Source: Andalucia godoyi (Eukaryota > Discoba > Jakobea > Jakobida > Andaluciidae). From it: a stretch of 64,000 nt of DNA. Shown here in pieces: positions 1 through 9,430 of this stretch. Location: the NCBI GenBank assembly GCA_009859145.1, contig VRVR01000006.1, positions 124,001 to 188,000 of the forward strand, read 5' to 3'. Each line of letters starts with the position of its first letter. Position 1 is the stretch's first letter. The notes beneath the pieces are model-generated. The model worked only from the letters and a program-made list of their open reading frames with translations, was not told the origin of the DNA and ran no database searches. Position numbers and translations under genes: made by a program.

Positions 1-1
1 T

Positions 2-1585
2 GTGCAGATCACTATGGGACCGAAAGGACGCAATGTGATTATTGAGCAAGCATACGGGTCTCCAAAGATCACCAAGGATGGAGTGACTGTCGCGAAGAAC
101 ATTGAGTTCCGCGACCGACACGAGAATCTTGGTGCGTCGCTTGTGCGAGGAGTTGCGTCCAAGACGAACGATGCTGCAGGTGATGGAACTACCACTGCGA
201 CGGTCTTGACTCGTGCAATCTTTTCAGAGGGCTGCAAGGCCGTGGCTGCAGGAATGAACCCCATGGACATCAAACGTGGAATTGACAAGGCAGTTGCGTC
301 TGTTGTTGCACACCTGAAGTCACAGTCCAAGTCAATCTCGTCAAAGGCGGAAATTGCACAGGTTGCAACCATCTCGGCAAACGGCGACACTGCAATCGGC
401 GACTTGATCGCTACCGCAATGGAGCGCGTTGGAAAGGAAGGAGTCATCACAGTGTCGGACGGAAAGACCCTTGTTGATGAGCTCGAGGTTGTGGAGGGTA
501 TGAAGTTTGACCGTGGATTCATCTCCCCGTACTTCATCAACAATCCCAAGACCCAAAAGGTCGAGTTTGAGAACCCGCTGATCTTTGTCACCGACAAGAA
601 GCTGTCGTCTCTCCAATCCATTCTTGGAGTGCTTGAGGAGGTTGTGCGCATGCAGCGCTCGCTCGTCATCATTGCAGAAGACGTCGACGCAGAGGCTCTG
701 ACCACTCTGGTTGTCAACAAGCTCCGCGGAGGACTCAAGGTTGCTGCAGTCAAGGCCCCCGGTTTTGGCGACAATCGAAAGGCAAACTTGCAGGATATTG
801 CAGTTCTGACTGGAGCCCAGGTCTTGTCGGAGGAAGTCGGCATGAAGGTTGAAGAAGCCAATGCAGGCATGCTCGGAACGTGCAAGAAGATCACAATCTC
901 CAAGGACGACACCATCATTCTGAACGGTGGCGGAGATGCACAGGCACAGCGCGAGCGTGTTGAGCAGATCAAGGACGCAATCAATCTGACCACCTCAGAG
1001 TATGAAAAGGAGAAGCTGCAGGAACGCTTGGCCAAGCTGAATGGAGGTGTTGCCGTCATCAAGGTTGGCGGCGCCTCCGAGGTAGAGGTTGGCGAGAAGA
1101 AGGACCGTATTATCGATGCTCTCAACGCAACTCGAGCTGCCGTCGAGGAAGGCATCGTTGCTGGTGGAGGATCTGCACTTTTGTATGCGTCTCGCGAGCT
1201 CGACAAGCTCCAGGGCGAGAACTTCGACCAGGGTGTTGGCCTCAAGGTGATCCGCAATGCCATCCGTGTTCCTGCACGCACCATCTGCGACAATGCAGGC
1301 CATGAAGGCGCCGTTGTTGTCCAGAACATTCTCTCTCACCAGGGCTCGTTCTCCTATGGATTCAACGCCGCAACTGGCGAGTATGTCGATATGATCAAGA
1401 ACGGTATCATCGACCCTGTCAAGGTTGTCCGCACAGCTCTCTCTGACGCAGCATCCGTTTCGTCCCTGCTCACGACCACGGAGTGCATGATCGTGGACCT
1501 TCCGGAGGAGAAGACCGCCGCACCTGCTGCAGGCGGCATGGGTGGCATGGGAGGTATGGGAGGAATGGGAGGAGACATGTTCTAA
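2..1585 (+). CDS. HSP60: Mitochondrial-type chaperonin HSP60 (5' partial)
   Basis: Group I chaperonin that folds proteins in the mitochondrial matrix as an ATP-driven ring, with an HSP10 lid. The window holds 527 residues. They open at the conserved TMGPKGRNV nucleotide-binding segment, so the N-terminus (targeting peptide and first strand, roughly 50 residues) lies outside the window. The GDGTTT ATP-binding motif is near residue 62. The protein ends in the GGM repeat tail typical of HSP60/GroEL. The family is about 550-575 aa, so nothing else appears to be missing. It is convergent with the eIF3j gene. A (TTG)n tract lies between the two stop codons at about 1730-1764. No internal stops are seen. 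Confidence 0.97.
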   Translation: MQITMGPKGRNVIIEQAYGSPKITKDGVTVAKNIEFRDRHENLGASLVRGVASKTNDAAGDGTTTATVLTRAIFSEGCKAVAAGMNPMDIKRGIDKAVASVVAHLKSQSKSISSKAEIAQVATISANGDTAIGDLIATAMERVGKEGVITVSDGKTLVDELEVVEGMKFDRGFISPYFINNPKTQKVEFENPLIFVTDKKLSSLQSILGVLEEVVRMQRSLVIIAEDVDAEALTTLVVNKLRGGLKVAAVKAPGFGDNRKANLQDIAVLTGAQVLSEEVGMKVEEANAGMLGTCKKITISKDDTIILNGGGDAQAQRERVEQIKDAINLTTSEYEKEKLQERLAKLNGGVAVIKVGGASEVEVGEKKDRIIDALNATRAAVEEGIVAGGGSALLYASRELDKLQGENFDQGVGLKVIRNAIRVPARTICDNAGHEGAVVVQNILSHQGSFSYGFNAATGEYVDMIKNGIIDPVKVVRTALSDAASVSSLLTTTECMIVDLPEEKTAAPAAGGMGGMGGMGGMGGDMF

Positions 1586-1729
1586 AAATCCGTCACCGTG
1601 TTGTTGTTGTTTTGGAATCCTGCGTGTTCTCAGCTGGAGATCCCGAAAACTCCATCCTTGTGCAACGAGAAATGAAGATACAGACGAAAATAAGAAAATA
1701 AAATTTGAATGACATAGCAAGGCACGCGC

Positions 1730-1763
<34 letters not shown>

Positions 1764-1776
1764 GATGGGGGTTGGT

Positions 1777-2559
1777 TTACATGAAGGACCCGTCATCGTC
1801 GTCGTCTTCGGGTTTTCTGAACTTCGCATGGCTCAGATCAGACAGCAAGTCGTCGGAAACAACGGCTTTTTCCTTGACGCTGTTCGCAAGCTCAGTCGCT
1901 TGCTTTTGTTCCGAAACAGCACTTAACCCGCTTGCAATCCCCTTGATGTCCGCAGCACTCAGTCCCGCAGTAATCTTCTTCACAAGTCTCTCCACAAAAC
2001 CCTTGTAGAGCGTCTTGTTCTTTCCAGACGCGAGAACCAAGGTCGCTACGCGGTCTTCAAACTCTGTAAACTCGGCTTCGGTCTCTGGAACAAACACCTC
2101 CAGTCGCACGCGGGCGAACGATCCTGCAAACTTCTCCGCTTCCTCAAGCTCGGCCTGTTGCTGCTCTCTTAAAATTCGTCTCTTTCGCGCATCGGCATCT
2201 TCCTCGGGTGCCTTTGGGCTGTTGCTCACTGCAGCCTCTGTCTTCGCAGCAGCTACTCCCACGGGCTTTGCCTGCTGCGCTTGGGATTGTGCCTGTTGCT
2301 TTCCTGCATTCTTGTTGCCAATACTGCTACTGTTAGGTGCACCAGTCTGCTTCTTTGCGTTATTAGACGCCGGGGCACCTTTGGAGTTAGAAGCGATCTT
2401 TGAACCGGCTCCAGCAGAAGCTGCAGAAGCTGCATCGCCTCCGTCGTAATCATCCTCCCAATCATCGTCCTCGTCATCGTCGTCCTCGTCCTCGTAGTCC
2501 AAAGATCGACCTCGGCGATAATTATCAAGATCGTCAAATGCGTCGTTGCGGCGTGACAT
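1777..2559 (-). CDS. EIF3J: Translation initiation factor eIF3 subunit J
   Basis: Loosely attached eIF3 subunit (Hcr1 in yeast) that acts at the 40S decoding centre and in ribosome recycling. The chosen ATG gives 260 aa. The open frame runs about 32 codons further upstream, but that extension looks like 5' leader. The N-terminus is very acidic (about residues 15-45), then comes an Ala/Gln/Lys-rich linker, then a helical C-terminal domain with the family pattern of a short linker, a helix ending in LYKGFVERLV, and a DIKGIASGL segment. The protein ends in an acidic DDDDDG-type tail. Convergent with HSP60. Assignment rests on domain pattern and acidic N-terminus. Overall sequence conservation is moderate, as is usual in this family. 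Confidence 0.82.
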   Translation of the reverse strand: MSRRNDAFDDLDNYRRGRSLDYEDEDDDDEDDDWEDDYDGGDAASAASAGAGSKIASNSKGAPASNNAKKQTGAPNSSSIGNKNAGKQQAQSQAQQAKPVGVAAAKTEAAVSNSPKAPEEDADARKRRILREQQQAELEEAEKFAGSFARVRLEVFVPETEAEFTEFEDRVATLVLASGKNKTLYKGFVERLVKKITAGLSAADIKGIASGLSAVSEQKQATELANSVKEKAVVSDDLLSDLSHAKFRKPEDDDDDGSFM

Positions 2560-2827
2560 TTTCTCGCTGCAGACAAATATAAACTCTAGCTTCGGCTCAA
2601 TATCCTCAAGTGAAGTTTCCCAGGAAATTAAGTATCTTCTATTTAATAAAAACAATAATTAATTAAAAACAACAACACTTTCGCGTTCGTTTCTCCATGA
2701 AAGAAGAGTCATGTGAGCCTTCCCTTTCACGAAGTCTGCTGCATCAATTGATCCTGCGGGGAAAATGTCCCGCCAAGCTAAAAATCCAAAAAAGTCTAAA
2801 ATCCGAAACAAGAATCACAAAAAGCAG

Positions 2828-3393
2828 GACGCCTACATTACACACTGAACATGCATATCTACGAATAGACACAGTCTTGCATCCCGTTGCCGGGAAGGGG
2901 TTAGGCCCCAACACGCCTCACGGTGTTCTTCAGATAGATGTTCCGCGCTCCGTTCCCAATCTCGATCAATCGGTGAGCCACTTTCTCAGCGTGACGCGTT
3001 GTTCCTGAGAAGGGTGTATTTTTTGATTCTGACGGCCTAGCAGCAGGCGTAGTGACACGTGGTCTCTTAGGAGGTCTGCGGGACCTAGGAGACCCTGGCA
3101 TCGGGCGGCGTAGGCGTAGGCGAATGCGTCATCCCAGCGCACCCACGCCCACATTTGAATTAATAAAGTGAAACCAAAAAAAGTGAATCCAACGAATGAT
3201 AGAATAGATGGCTACGGATGCTGCGTTAAAGAGCGTCGAAAATGCGGAGCCTGTGTCACCGGCTGAATTTTGGCCGAGCGTGCGTAAGCACGAATTCCAG
3301 TGAAGCAAACGTGCTAGTGTCGGCCAGTATTGACCGTGTCTGCTTACGTATACTTCCGTATGCTTGACAAATAACGTGTTATTATTCAACGGC
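2828..3393 (+). repeat. Dispersed repeat copy R1 (about 566 bp)
   Basis: Nearly the same sequence recurs at 21684-22183 in the same orientation, and a diverged partial copy lies at 58533-58700. R1 starts at GACGCCTACA and ends near ATTCAACGG. It carries about 65 bp (around 3212-3278) missing from the second copy. No intact gene is seen inside. The plus strand has a 103-codon open frame (2697-3008) and the minus strand a 66-codon frame; neither is convincing. R1 occupies most of the divergent interval between eIF3j and the GST gene and ends about 80 bp before the GST start codon. Just upstream, at 2765, an ATG opens a short Lys-rich frame that runs into the repeat and stops. Confidence 0.85.
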
Positions 3394-3474
3394 TGCCGAC
3401 TTTTCGGATTTGCGGTTAGTGCAAAAAGGACCAAGAAGGTTAACTGTTCAAGAAGGAGAGTTTTTTGAGGGATC

Positions 3475-4122
3475 ATGTCATCGTATACGCTGCTTTATTT
3501 TCCTGGAATTCAAGGCCGTGCGCGTCAGATTCGATTGCTGTTAGCAGTTGCAAACCAAGAGTGGACTGAAGAACCGATTACCATTCGCCAACTTGTGAAT
3601 GATACGTTTGCGGATCGGATTGCATATCGCCAAATTCCTGTTCTCAAGGTAGACGGAGTGTGGGTATCGCAGTGCGGGGCAATCATGCAGCTCCTTGGAA
3701 AGAGACATGGGCTGCTTCCGTCTGCGGTGGGTGGTGCGGATGGAGACATCGTGGGGGCACAGGCTCTTGGATGTGTGCTGGCTGCCGAGGACTTTCGAGT
3801 CAGTTTGTACAAGGCCCAGTTCCACGCGCGAGATCCAGCTACGAAGCAAAAAGAAACAGATGCGCTTGTCAGCACCCACATTCCACGGTGGTACAAGTCG
3901 TTTGCGAAAATCATTGCAGGAAATGGAAACCGGTTCGTCTGTGGAAGCTCGCTGTGCTATGCCGATCTCGCTGTGTACGACGTGATCCAAGCAACCGACG
4001 CATTCGTGGGTGGAAAGAACGCTCTCGATGCTTTTCCAGAGCTAAAAGAGTATGTTCGACGCATCGAAGCGATTCCGCAAGTCGCACGGTTTCTTGCTTC
4101 CGCTGCCGTTTCGAAGCTGTAA
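3475..4122 (+). CDS. Glutathione S-transferase, sigma-like
   Basis: Cytosolic GST that would conjugate glutathione to electrophiles or isomerise lipid substrates. It is 215 aa, a typical family length. The N-terminal thioredoxin-fold domain (1-80) starts YTLLYFPGIQGRARQIRLLL-like; the Tyr at position 8 matches the catalytic Tyr of sigma/alpha/mu/pi classes. A cis-Pro lies in QIPVLKVDG. The glutathione gamma-glutamyl site reads SQCGAI where most relatives have QSGAI or similar. The all-helical C-terminal domain follows (about 90-215) and contains an N-cap-like SSLCYADLAVYD segment. The ATG follows directly after the R1 repeat, so part of the promoter may be repeat-derived. Class assignment is by resemblance only. 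Confidence 0.88.
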   Translation: MSSYTLLYFPGIQGRARQIRLLLAVANQEWTEEPITIRQLVNDTFADRIAYRQIPVLKVDGVWVSQCGAIMQLLGKRHGLLPSAVGGADGDIVGAQALGCVLAAEDFRVSLYKAQFHARDPATKQKETDALVSTHIPRWYKSFAKIIAGNGNRFVCGSSLCYADLAVYDVIQATDAFVGGKNALDAFPELKEYVRRIEAIPQVARFLASAAVSKL

Positions 4123-4899
4123 ACATGTTCTTGCGAAGACCTTTGATCGGGCAATCCACTTCACAGTGAAAAATTACATATTACGTAATCATCCACAATT
4201 ACTCTCTGTCATCACGGCAATCCACAAGCGTGTCGTTGTCTCTGACAGGCTTGTGTTTTTGTACGTTACTCCGTTCATACAGTCCAATGAAGTACACGGC
4301 TTGCACATGCAATCCACCAAACAACAACAAATTACACCAAAGGAGACAGGATGAAAAGGACATATGCATTCACAAAGTCGTTATCGTGCCGGGGTCTTCC
4401 AGCATTTCTTACAGTGCTGAGATCACACTACTATTTCGTCGTCGTCGTTGCTGCTTTGCTCTGTCACTCCGCAGCTGGAACTTGGCAGCACTCCCCCCAT
4501 GCACGTAGGCTTCTCCCATAAGAACGGAGAAACCACTCTCCGCTTTCGGGTGGAATCTGCTGTACCGAAAAAACAAAGCAGGGTCGGGGATGAAATTTCT
4601 GGGGTGCAATGACCCGCTCGTCGGCTTACCCACCGTGGGTGCTTACGCATATGTGCCATCACACGATCGTTACGAACTGCTGCAGCAAACCTGTTCTGCC
4701 ACTACTGCATATATGGGGGTTTTGCTGTTTGCTTTCATCTTTCATCTTTTGTCTTCTTCGATTTTCCTTCGTTTTTCTGGCACCTTTCTCTTTCTTCTCT
4801 TTCTTCTCTTCTTTTCTTCTCACCCCACTGTTGATTTGAACTTGCCTCATTATCGGCTTTTGTTTAGTCTTTTTAAAAACCTCGTAGTCACAAGAAGCA
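4123..4899. other. Intergenic, GST to alpha-tubulin
   Basis: 777 bp between two co-oriented genes. It must hold the GST 3' end and the tubulin promoter. From about 4738 to 4820 it is strongly pyrimidine-rich (runs of TTCTTCTC), just ahead of the tubulin leader. Open frames here are short and lack family features. No RNA gene was recognised. Confidence 0.6.
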
Positions 4900-6258
4900 A
4901 TGCGTGAAGTTATCTCGATCCACGTCGGCCAAGCTGGTTCTCAGATTGGTAACGCCTGCTGGGAGCTGTTCTGCCTCGAGCACGGAATCCAGCCGGACGG
5001 CCAGATGCCCTCTGACAAGACCATCGGTATGGAGGATGATGCCTTCAACACCTTCTTCTCCGAGACTGGTGCTGGAAAGCATGTTCCCCGCTGCGTCTTC
5101 GTCGATCTTGAACCGACGGTCGTTGACGAGGTCCGTACTGGTACCTACCGCCAGCTGTTCCACCCCGAGCAGCTGATCTCCGGAAAGGAGGATGCCGCCA
5201 ACAACTACGCCCGTGGACACTACACCATCGGAAAGGAAATCATCGACCTGACGCTCGACCGCATCCGCAAGTTGGCTGACAACTGCACGGGTCTCCAGGG
5301 ATTCTTGGTCTTCCACGCATTCGGTGGTGGTACCGGTTCCGGTTTCGGCGCCCTCCTTTTGGAGCGCTTGTCTGTTGACTACGGCAAGAAGTCGAAGCTC
5401 GAGTTTGGAGTTTTCCCGTCTCCCCAGGTTGCAACCGCCGTTGTCGAGCCGTACAACACCGTTCTTGCCTGCCACGGAATGATCGAGCACTCGGACTGCG
5501 CCTTCCTGGTCGACAACGAGGCCTTGTATGACATCTGCCGCCGTGCACTTGACATTGAGCGCCCGACCTACACCAACCTGAACCGCTTGGTTGCCCAGTG
5601 CATCTCGTCGATCACCGCCTCCCTTCGTTTCGATGGTGCGCTGAACGTCGATCTGACCGAGTTCCAGACCAACCTGGTTCCGTACCCGCGTATCCACTTC
5701 CCCGTCGTCTCGTATGCCCCGATCATCTCTGCGGAGAAGGCGTATCACGAGCAGCTCTCTGTTGCCGAGATCACCAACTCGGTCTTCGAGCCCGCCATGA
5801 TGATGGCCAAGTGCGACCCCCGCCACGGAAAGTACATGGCATGCTGCTTGATGTACCGTGGAGACGTTGTCCCCAAGGACGTGAACGCCGCCATTGCCAC
5901 CATCAAGACCAAGCGTACCATCCAGTTCGTTGACTGGTGCCCGACTGGTTTCAAGGTTGGTATCAACTACCAGCCCCCGACCGTTGTCCCCGGAGGTGAT
6001 CTTGCCAAGGTCCAGCGCTCTGTGTGCATGATGGCCAACTCGACTGCCATTGCCGAGGTTCTCTCCCGCATGGACCACAAGTTCGATCTCATGTACGCCA
6101 AGCGTGCCTTCGTCCACTGGTATGTTGGTGAGGGTATGGAGGAGGGTGAGTTCTCCGAGGCCCGCGAGGATCTTGCAGCCCTTGAGAAGGACTACGAGGA
6201 GGTCGGAGCCGAGTCTGCCGACGGCGAGGGTGAGGAGGAAGGTGCCGAGGAATACTAA
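4900..6258 (+). CDS. TUBA: Alpha-tubulin
   Basis: Alpha subunit of the tubulin dimer of cytoplasmic and axonemal microtubules. 452 aa, full length and intronless. It starts with the [17 protein letters not shown] signature and carries the [12 protein letters not shown]-binding loop. The catalytic Glu of the H8 region is within the conserved [18 protein letters not shown] stretch. Lys40 (SDKTIG) is present, so acetylation is possible. The acidic tail ends in Tyr, so detyrosination is possible. Residues around 150-205 differ from animal alpha-tubulins (for example GALLLERL and a [10 protein letters not shown] strand). Codon use is strongly biased to C-ending codons, as expected for high expression. 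The long antisense open frame (494 codons) is a by-product of this bias. Confidence 0.98.
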   Translation: MREVISIHVGQAGSQIGNACWELFCLEHGIQPDGQMPSDKTIGMEDDAFNTFFSETGAGKHVPRCVFVDLEPTVVDEVRTGTYRQLFHPEQLISGKEDAANNYARGHYTIGKEIIDLTLDRIRKLADNCTGLQGFLVFHAFGGGTGSGFGALLLERLSVDYGKKSKLEFGVFPSPQVATAVVEPYNTVLACHGMIEHSDCAFLVDNEALYDICRRALDIERPTYTNLNRLVAQCISSITASLRFDGALNVDLTEFQTNLVPYPRIHFPVVSYAPIISAEKAYHEQLSVAEITNSVFEPAMMMAKCDPRHGKYMACCLMYRGDVVPKDVNAAIATIKTKRTIQFVDWCPTGFKVGINYQPPTVVPGGDLAKVQRSVCMMANSTAIAEVLSRMDHKFDLMYAKRAFVHWYVGEGMEEGEFSEAREDLAALEKDYEEVGAESADGEGEEEGAEEY

Positions 6259-6510
6259 ACATCTGGGGTCTTCCAATGATTGTGTTTCGGTTTCGTTTCT
6301 TTTGAACTCTTTTTTTTTCTTCTTGTTTTTGTGCGCAATAAACTTCGAACCATTTACCGCACCACTCGCCAAAAACCGTTATTGGTCATCGGCTACGCTG
6401 TCACTGAAGGCAGATGCAAAGCCACATGTGTTTTTTGATTGTTTATTTGGGGCGAGCACCAACTCGGCATCAACGGGGTCATCGCAACCAACATACTTCT
6501 CCCAATCGAT

Positions 6511-6720
6511 TCAACATTCAACAATGAACGTTGCTCGTGAATCGTGTTGGTCGCAAGCATGAGGACACCGGAAATGCTCCAGACTACCGATCTTCTCGTG
6601 GATTCGGAAACATCCCCTGCATCCTTTCGTCGTGTACGGCTCTTTCACAACCTGGATTGCCGTCCCCGTCCTCCGTCCTACATGCTCCAACACAGCTCGG
6701 GACTTCCCATGGGCTCAACC
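6511..6720 (-). pseudogene. Fanzor/TnpB C-terminal fragment
   Basis: About 65 codons that read like the end of a Fanzor/TnpB (OrfB) nuclease. A helix with LEHVGRRTG is followed by VVKEPYTTKGC, matching the family pattern V-x-E-x-Y-T-[ST]-K-x-C. Next come GCRGC and FRCPHAC, which form a CxxC...CPxxC-type zinc ribbon, and then DQHDSRATFIVE, matching the RDxNxARNI end. The same local signature, CPHAG...RDQHGARNV, appears in the decayed element at 60331-60405. The reading frame has no ATG and is preceded by a stop, and no upstream catalytic domain is visible, so this is a remnant. It lies between the convergent alpha-tubulin and SHQ1 genes. The rest of 6259-6879 shows nothing I can assign. Confidence 0.62.
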
Positions 6721-6879
6721 ATATCGACAGAATTTTTCATGCAGAGAAACAGTTTGTGATGAAACGCCGCAGCTATAATAATAACAATATAAAAAAAAGA
6801 AACATCCATCGGGTTGAATGCCGAAGACAGGAAAGGTCCCGGGAGAGTCGTCGCTGAAAATGTCTGTTTCTGGGGTCAT

Positions 6880-8208
6880 TTAGGATGCGGGAGGACGGGA
6901 ATCTGGCTGCATGTCCTCCAGAGCAATTGCTTCGTACTCGAGCAAGCTTAGGTCCAGCGAGGACTTTTCAATCTTGCAAGATTCCAATTCGTTCGCTAAT
7001 GCAGACCATGAATCGGTGTCCGAGAGCGTCTGAACCCAAACACAGTAGTCTGTGAGATAGATTGTGGACAGCCGAAACCGGGCTTCTGCACGATCGAAAA
7101 GGTACTTGCATTCCAGGAGAGCACGGAGAACTGCCTTTTGGCCATTCTTGAGCATTGCAACCACGTCCGACTGCACTCTCGTGGCGAGTTTGAAATTGCG
7201 ATACAGCGGAAAGCTCAGCGATCTTCGGAAAAACGACGTCAGCACCGCTTCTACATTTTCAAAGCGAACAAGCCAGGAGAGAACCCCAGAGCACTTTGCA
7301 ATGCACCAGTCGCTCTCCACCGATGGATCGCCCATGTTGATCCGGTGGTCGTAAGCATAGGCCAACAGAATGTCGACGAGGTCCATGCACAGGTCATGCT
7401 GTTCAGCGCGCGAAAAGGGCAGGAATTCCTTCTTCGGAAGCTTGAGCATAAATTCATTCTCTTTGGTGGAGAACACAACAAGATCCGAATACTTTGGATC
7501 CCAGCGCATGATTGGTTTGATATCGTCTTCGTTCCCGAACGTATCGAACAGATACTGGTCGGCGTCAAACGCAGACTCTTCCTCAATGCGCTTCTGGAGC
7601 GAAATATCTTCTTGCGACAGCTTTTCGGGATCCGGATTCGAGAGAATCTCTGAAATGTCTTCATGCAGATCCGAAAACACTTGCGAATGCAAGCAAGCGA
7701 AGCCGTACCTTTGCACTCCGGAAAGTTCAACGGTTGCAGACTTGGCAAAGTGACTGGCATGCATCTGATCTGAAATGTCCACTTCAATGTCTCGTTGTTC
7801 ATCGCCAAACGTCTCTTCCGAGACAACCTCAATCAGCGGCTTTTTCGTGACAACGGAGGATGACGCATCAGAAGACGCGAGTAAAAGTGACGGCGAAGAA
7901 GACAATGGACGCGACTTGTTCGTCAACAGACTGGTCAGCATCTCCAAGCTTGTGAAGTGCTCTCCCTTGTTGAGCTTCGGAAGAAGAACCGTTGAAAATC
8001 CAGTGTCGAAGTTGTAAGTCGCGGACTCGCTCCCATCTTCAATGAGCTCTTGGTCAAAATGAAGGGCCAACAGGTACGGATGCACAAAGAATTTGAACTC
8101 GCGTTGCATTATGTAAAACTCCATTTCCGCACTTCGAACGTGCGGAACGCGTATTCGAATAATGACAAAGTTCTCATCCTGTGTAAGCTCGAAATACGGT
8201 GTGATCAT
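6880..8208 (-). CDS. SHQ1: SHQ1 homologue, H/ACA snoRNP assembly factor
   Basis: SHQ1 is a chaperone for dyskerin/Cbf5 during assembly of H/ACA pseudouridylation and telomerase RNPs. 442 aa from the ATG at MITPYFELTQDE, the canonical SHQ1 opening. An N-terminal CS/p23-like domain (about 1-95) has the pattern IRIRVPHVR...FYIMQREFKFFVHPYLLALHF split by short loops. A Ser-rich linker follows. The helical SHQ1-specific domain (about 175-430) includes RYGFACLHSQVF, SDLHEDISEIL and MDLVDILLAYAYDHR-type helices and a downstream FFRRSLSFPLYRNF segment. The open frame extends 23 codons upstream, but that part is unlike the family and probably leader. Divergent from DNAAF6 (402 bp apart). Confidence 0.9.
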   Translation of the reverse strand: MITPYFELTQDENFVIIRIRVPHVRSAEMEFYIMQREFKFFVHPYLLALHFDQELIEDGSESATYNFDTGFSTVLLPKLNKGEHFTSLEMLTSLLTNKSRPLSSSPSLLLASSDASSSVVTKKPLIEVVSEETFGDEQRDIEVDISDQMHASHFAKSATVELSGVQRYGFACLHSQVFSDLHEDISEILSNPDPEKLSQEDISLQKRIEEESAFDADQYLFDTFGNEDDIKPIMRWDPKYSDLVVFSTKENEFMLKLPKKEFLPFSRAEQHDLCMDLVDILLAYAYDHRINMGDPSVESDWCIAKCSGVLSWLVRFENVEAVLTSFFRRSLSFPLYRNFKLATRVQSDVVAMLKNGQKAVLRALLECKYLFDRAEARFRLSTIYLTDYCVWVQTLSDTDSWSALANELESCKIEKSSLDLSLLEYEAIALEDMQPDSRPPAS

Positions 8209-8425
8209 GGTGATGTCTGCACGTGTGTTGCCTACTCCAAAATCCGACCTCAGCAATATACGCCAGATCTGACACACAGCGATACTCGGACATCGGAAAC
8301 GCCCATCGTCGTTTCACAGACGACCAGAACGGGACGCCCAAGCACACGCCCAAGTGACGCGACTCAACAAGCAATTATGCTCTACAGTTATTCGTGGAAG
8401 AAACCGAAAATTTTCATCAAAAGCA

Positions 8426-8459
8426 AGAGAGAGAGAGAGAGGGAGAGAGAGAGAGAGAT
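8426..8459. repeat. (GA)n microsatellite in divergent promoter
   Basis: A run of GA with a GGG interruption, followed by GTGTGTGTGAGTGTG. It sits in the 402-bp interval between the divergent SHQ1 and DNAAF6 starts. Nothing else is recognised in that interval. Confidence 0.9.
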
Positions 8460-8610
8460 AGAGTGTGTGTGAGTGTGTTTGTGATGTGTCGCACGCCGAA
8501 GTAGCGTTTCTTTGGATTTTGACTGCACCAGGAGGACGTTCAGATTGCGATTCAAAAAAAAGAAAAAGAAAAACCAGCAAGCAAACAAACAGAGACGGTT
8601 GTTCTGCAGA

Positions 8611-9263
8611 ATGGAATTCAATCCTAATCAGTTTGAAACACTAGCCAACCTTTTGAGAAATCCAGAAGATCAAGATGAGACAGCAGCACAAACATCCGAT
8701 TCTCGAGATGCGTATTCTACTCCTGGTCAAATAGGAAGTTCTGCACAGACTGCTGGGACTGCAGAGTCCAAGAAAAAGGTTTCAAACTCCAAGGATATTT
8801 GGGATGTGGACGAGCTGGAGGGAACCGATTACTTTGATGTTGACGATGGGCGCAAAGCACCATTGTATGAGATCAAACGAAAAACACGAGTGCGCTCGGA
8901 AGACGTGTTTCTGGGCATTGACTTTGATAGATCAGGAATGGAGGATCTTGTCATCGTCATTGAGCTTCCGGACACGAGGACGGGAGATGTTTCGCTTGAT
9001 GTAACTGCCTCTGCTTTGCGACTGTTCTCTCCCAAGTTGTATGTACCTTTTCTTTCTCTTCCCGTTCTTCCTCGGGTTTTGATACGCGCGTAGTCGCACT
9101 TGTGGTGCTTACTCTTCTTCTTCTTTTCCGTGTTCTTGCAATACTTTGCAGCAAATTGAATCTCCCGTTTCCTCGAAAAGTCGACAATGAAAAAGGAAGA
9201 GCACAGTTTGTCAAAGACAAGGAGCAACTTGTGCTCACCCTCCCGATTGTTGACGAACTGTGA
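8611..9263 (+). CDS. DNAAF6: DNAAF6/PIH1D3, axonemal dynein assembly factor (spliced)
   Basis: Cytoplasmic factor for pre-assembly of axonemal dynein arms. Exon 1 is 8611-9038 and exon 2 is 9152-9263; the 113-nt intron starts GTATGT and ends GCAG. Joined, they give 179 aa. The N-terminal half is acidic and Ser/Thr-rich. Then comes the PIH1D3-typical PLYEIKRKTRVRSEDVFLG-like lead-in and a CS domain (about 105-179) with LVIVIELPDTRTGDVSLDV. The splice joins the CS strand LRLFSPKF to KLNLPFP, and the protein ends LVLTLPIVDEL as in relatives. Without splicing the frame runs into intron sequence and stops. It implies the organism builds motile cilia. Convergent with the DMXL gene. Confidence 0.92.
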
Positions 9264-9430
9264 GGAGGGCTGTACAGCAACACAGGGGAGGGAGGAAGAG
9301 GGGACAACAAGGAAAGGCAGACCGCCCCAAAAAATAATAATAAATAAATTTAAATAAAAAAACACGAATAGGACTCATGACGTACATGCTACTGATGAAT
9401 GGGGTGTGCCAGAAATGCTCGAACGCTCGA

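Noticed and set aside
995..1720. 241-codon minus-strand frame
   Set aside because: Antisense to HSP60 with low-complexity, His/Arg-rich composition; a shadow frame.
4888..6372. 494-codon open frame on the minus strand
   Set aside because: It is antisense to alpha-tubulin and results from strong codon bias. It has no family features.
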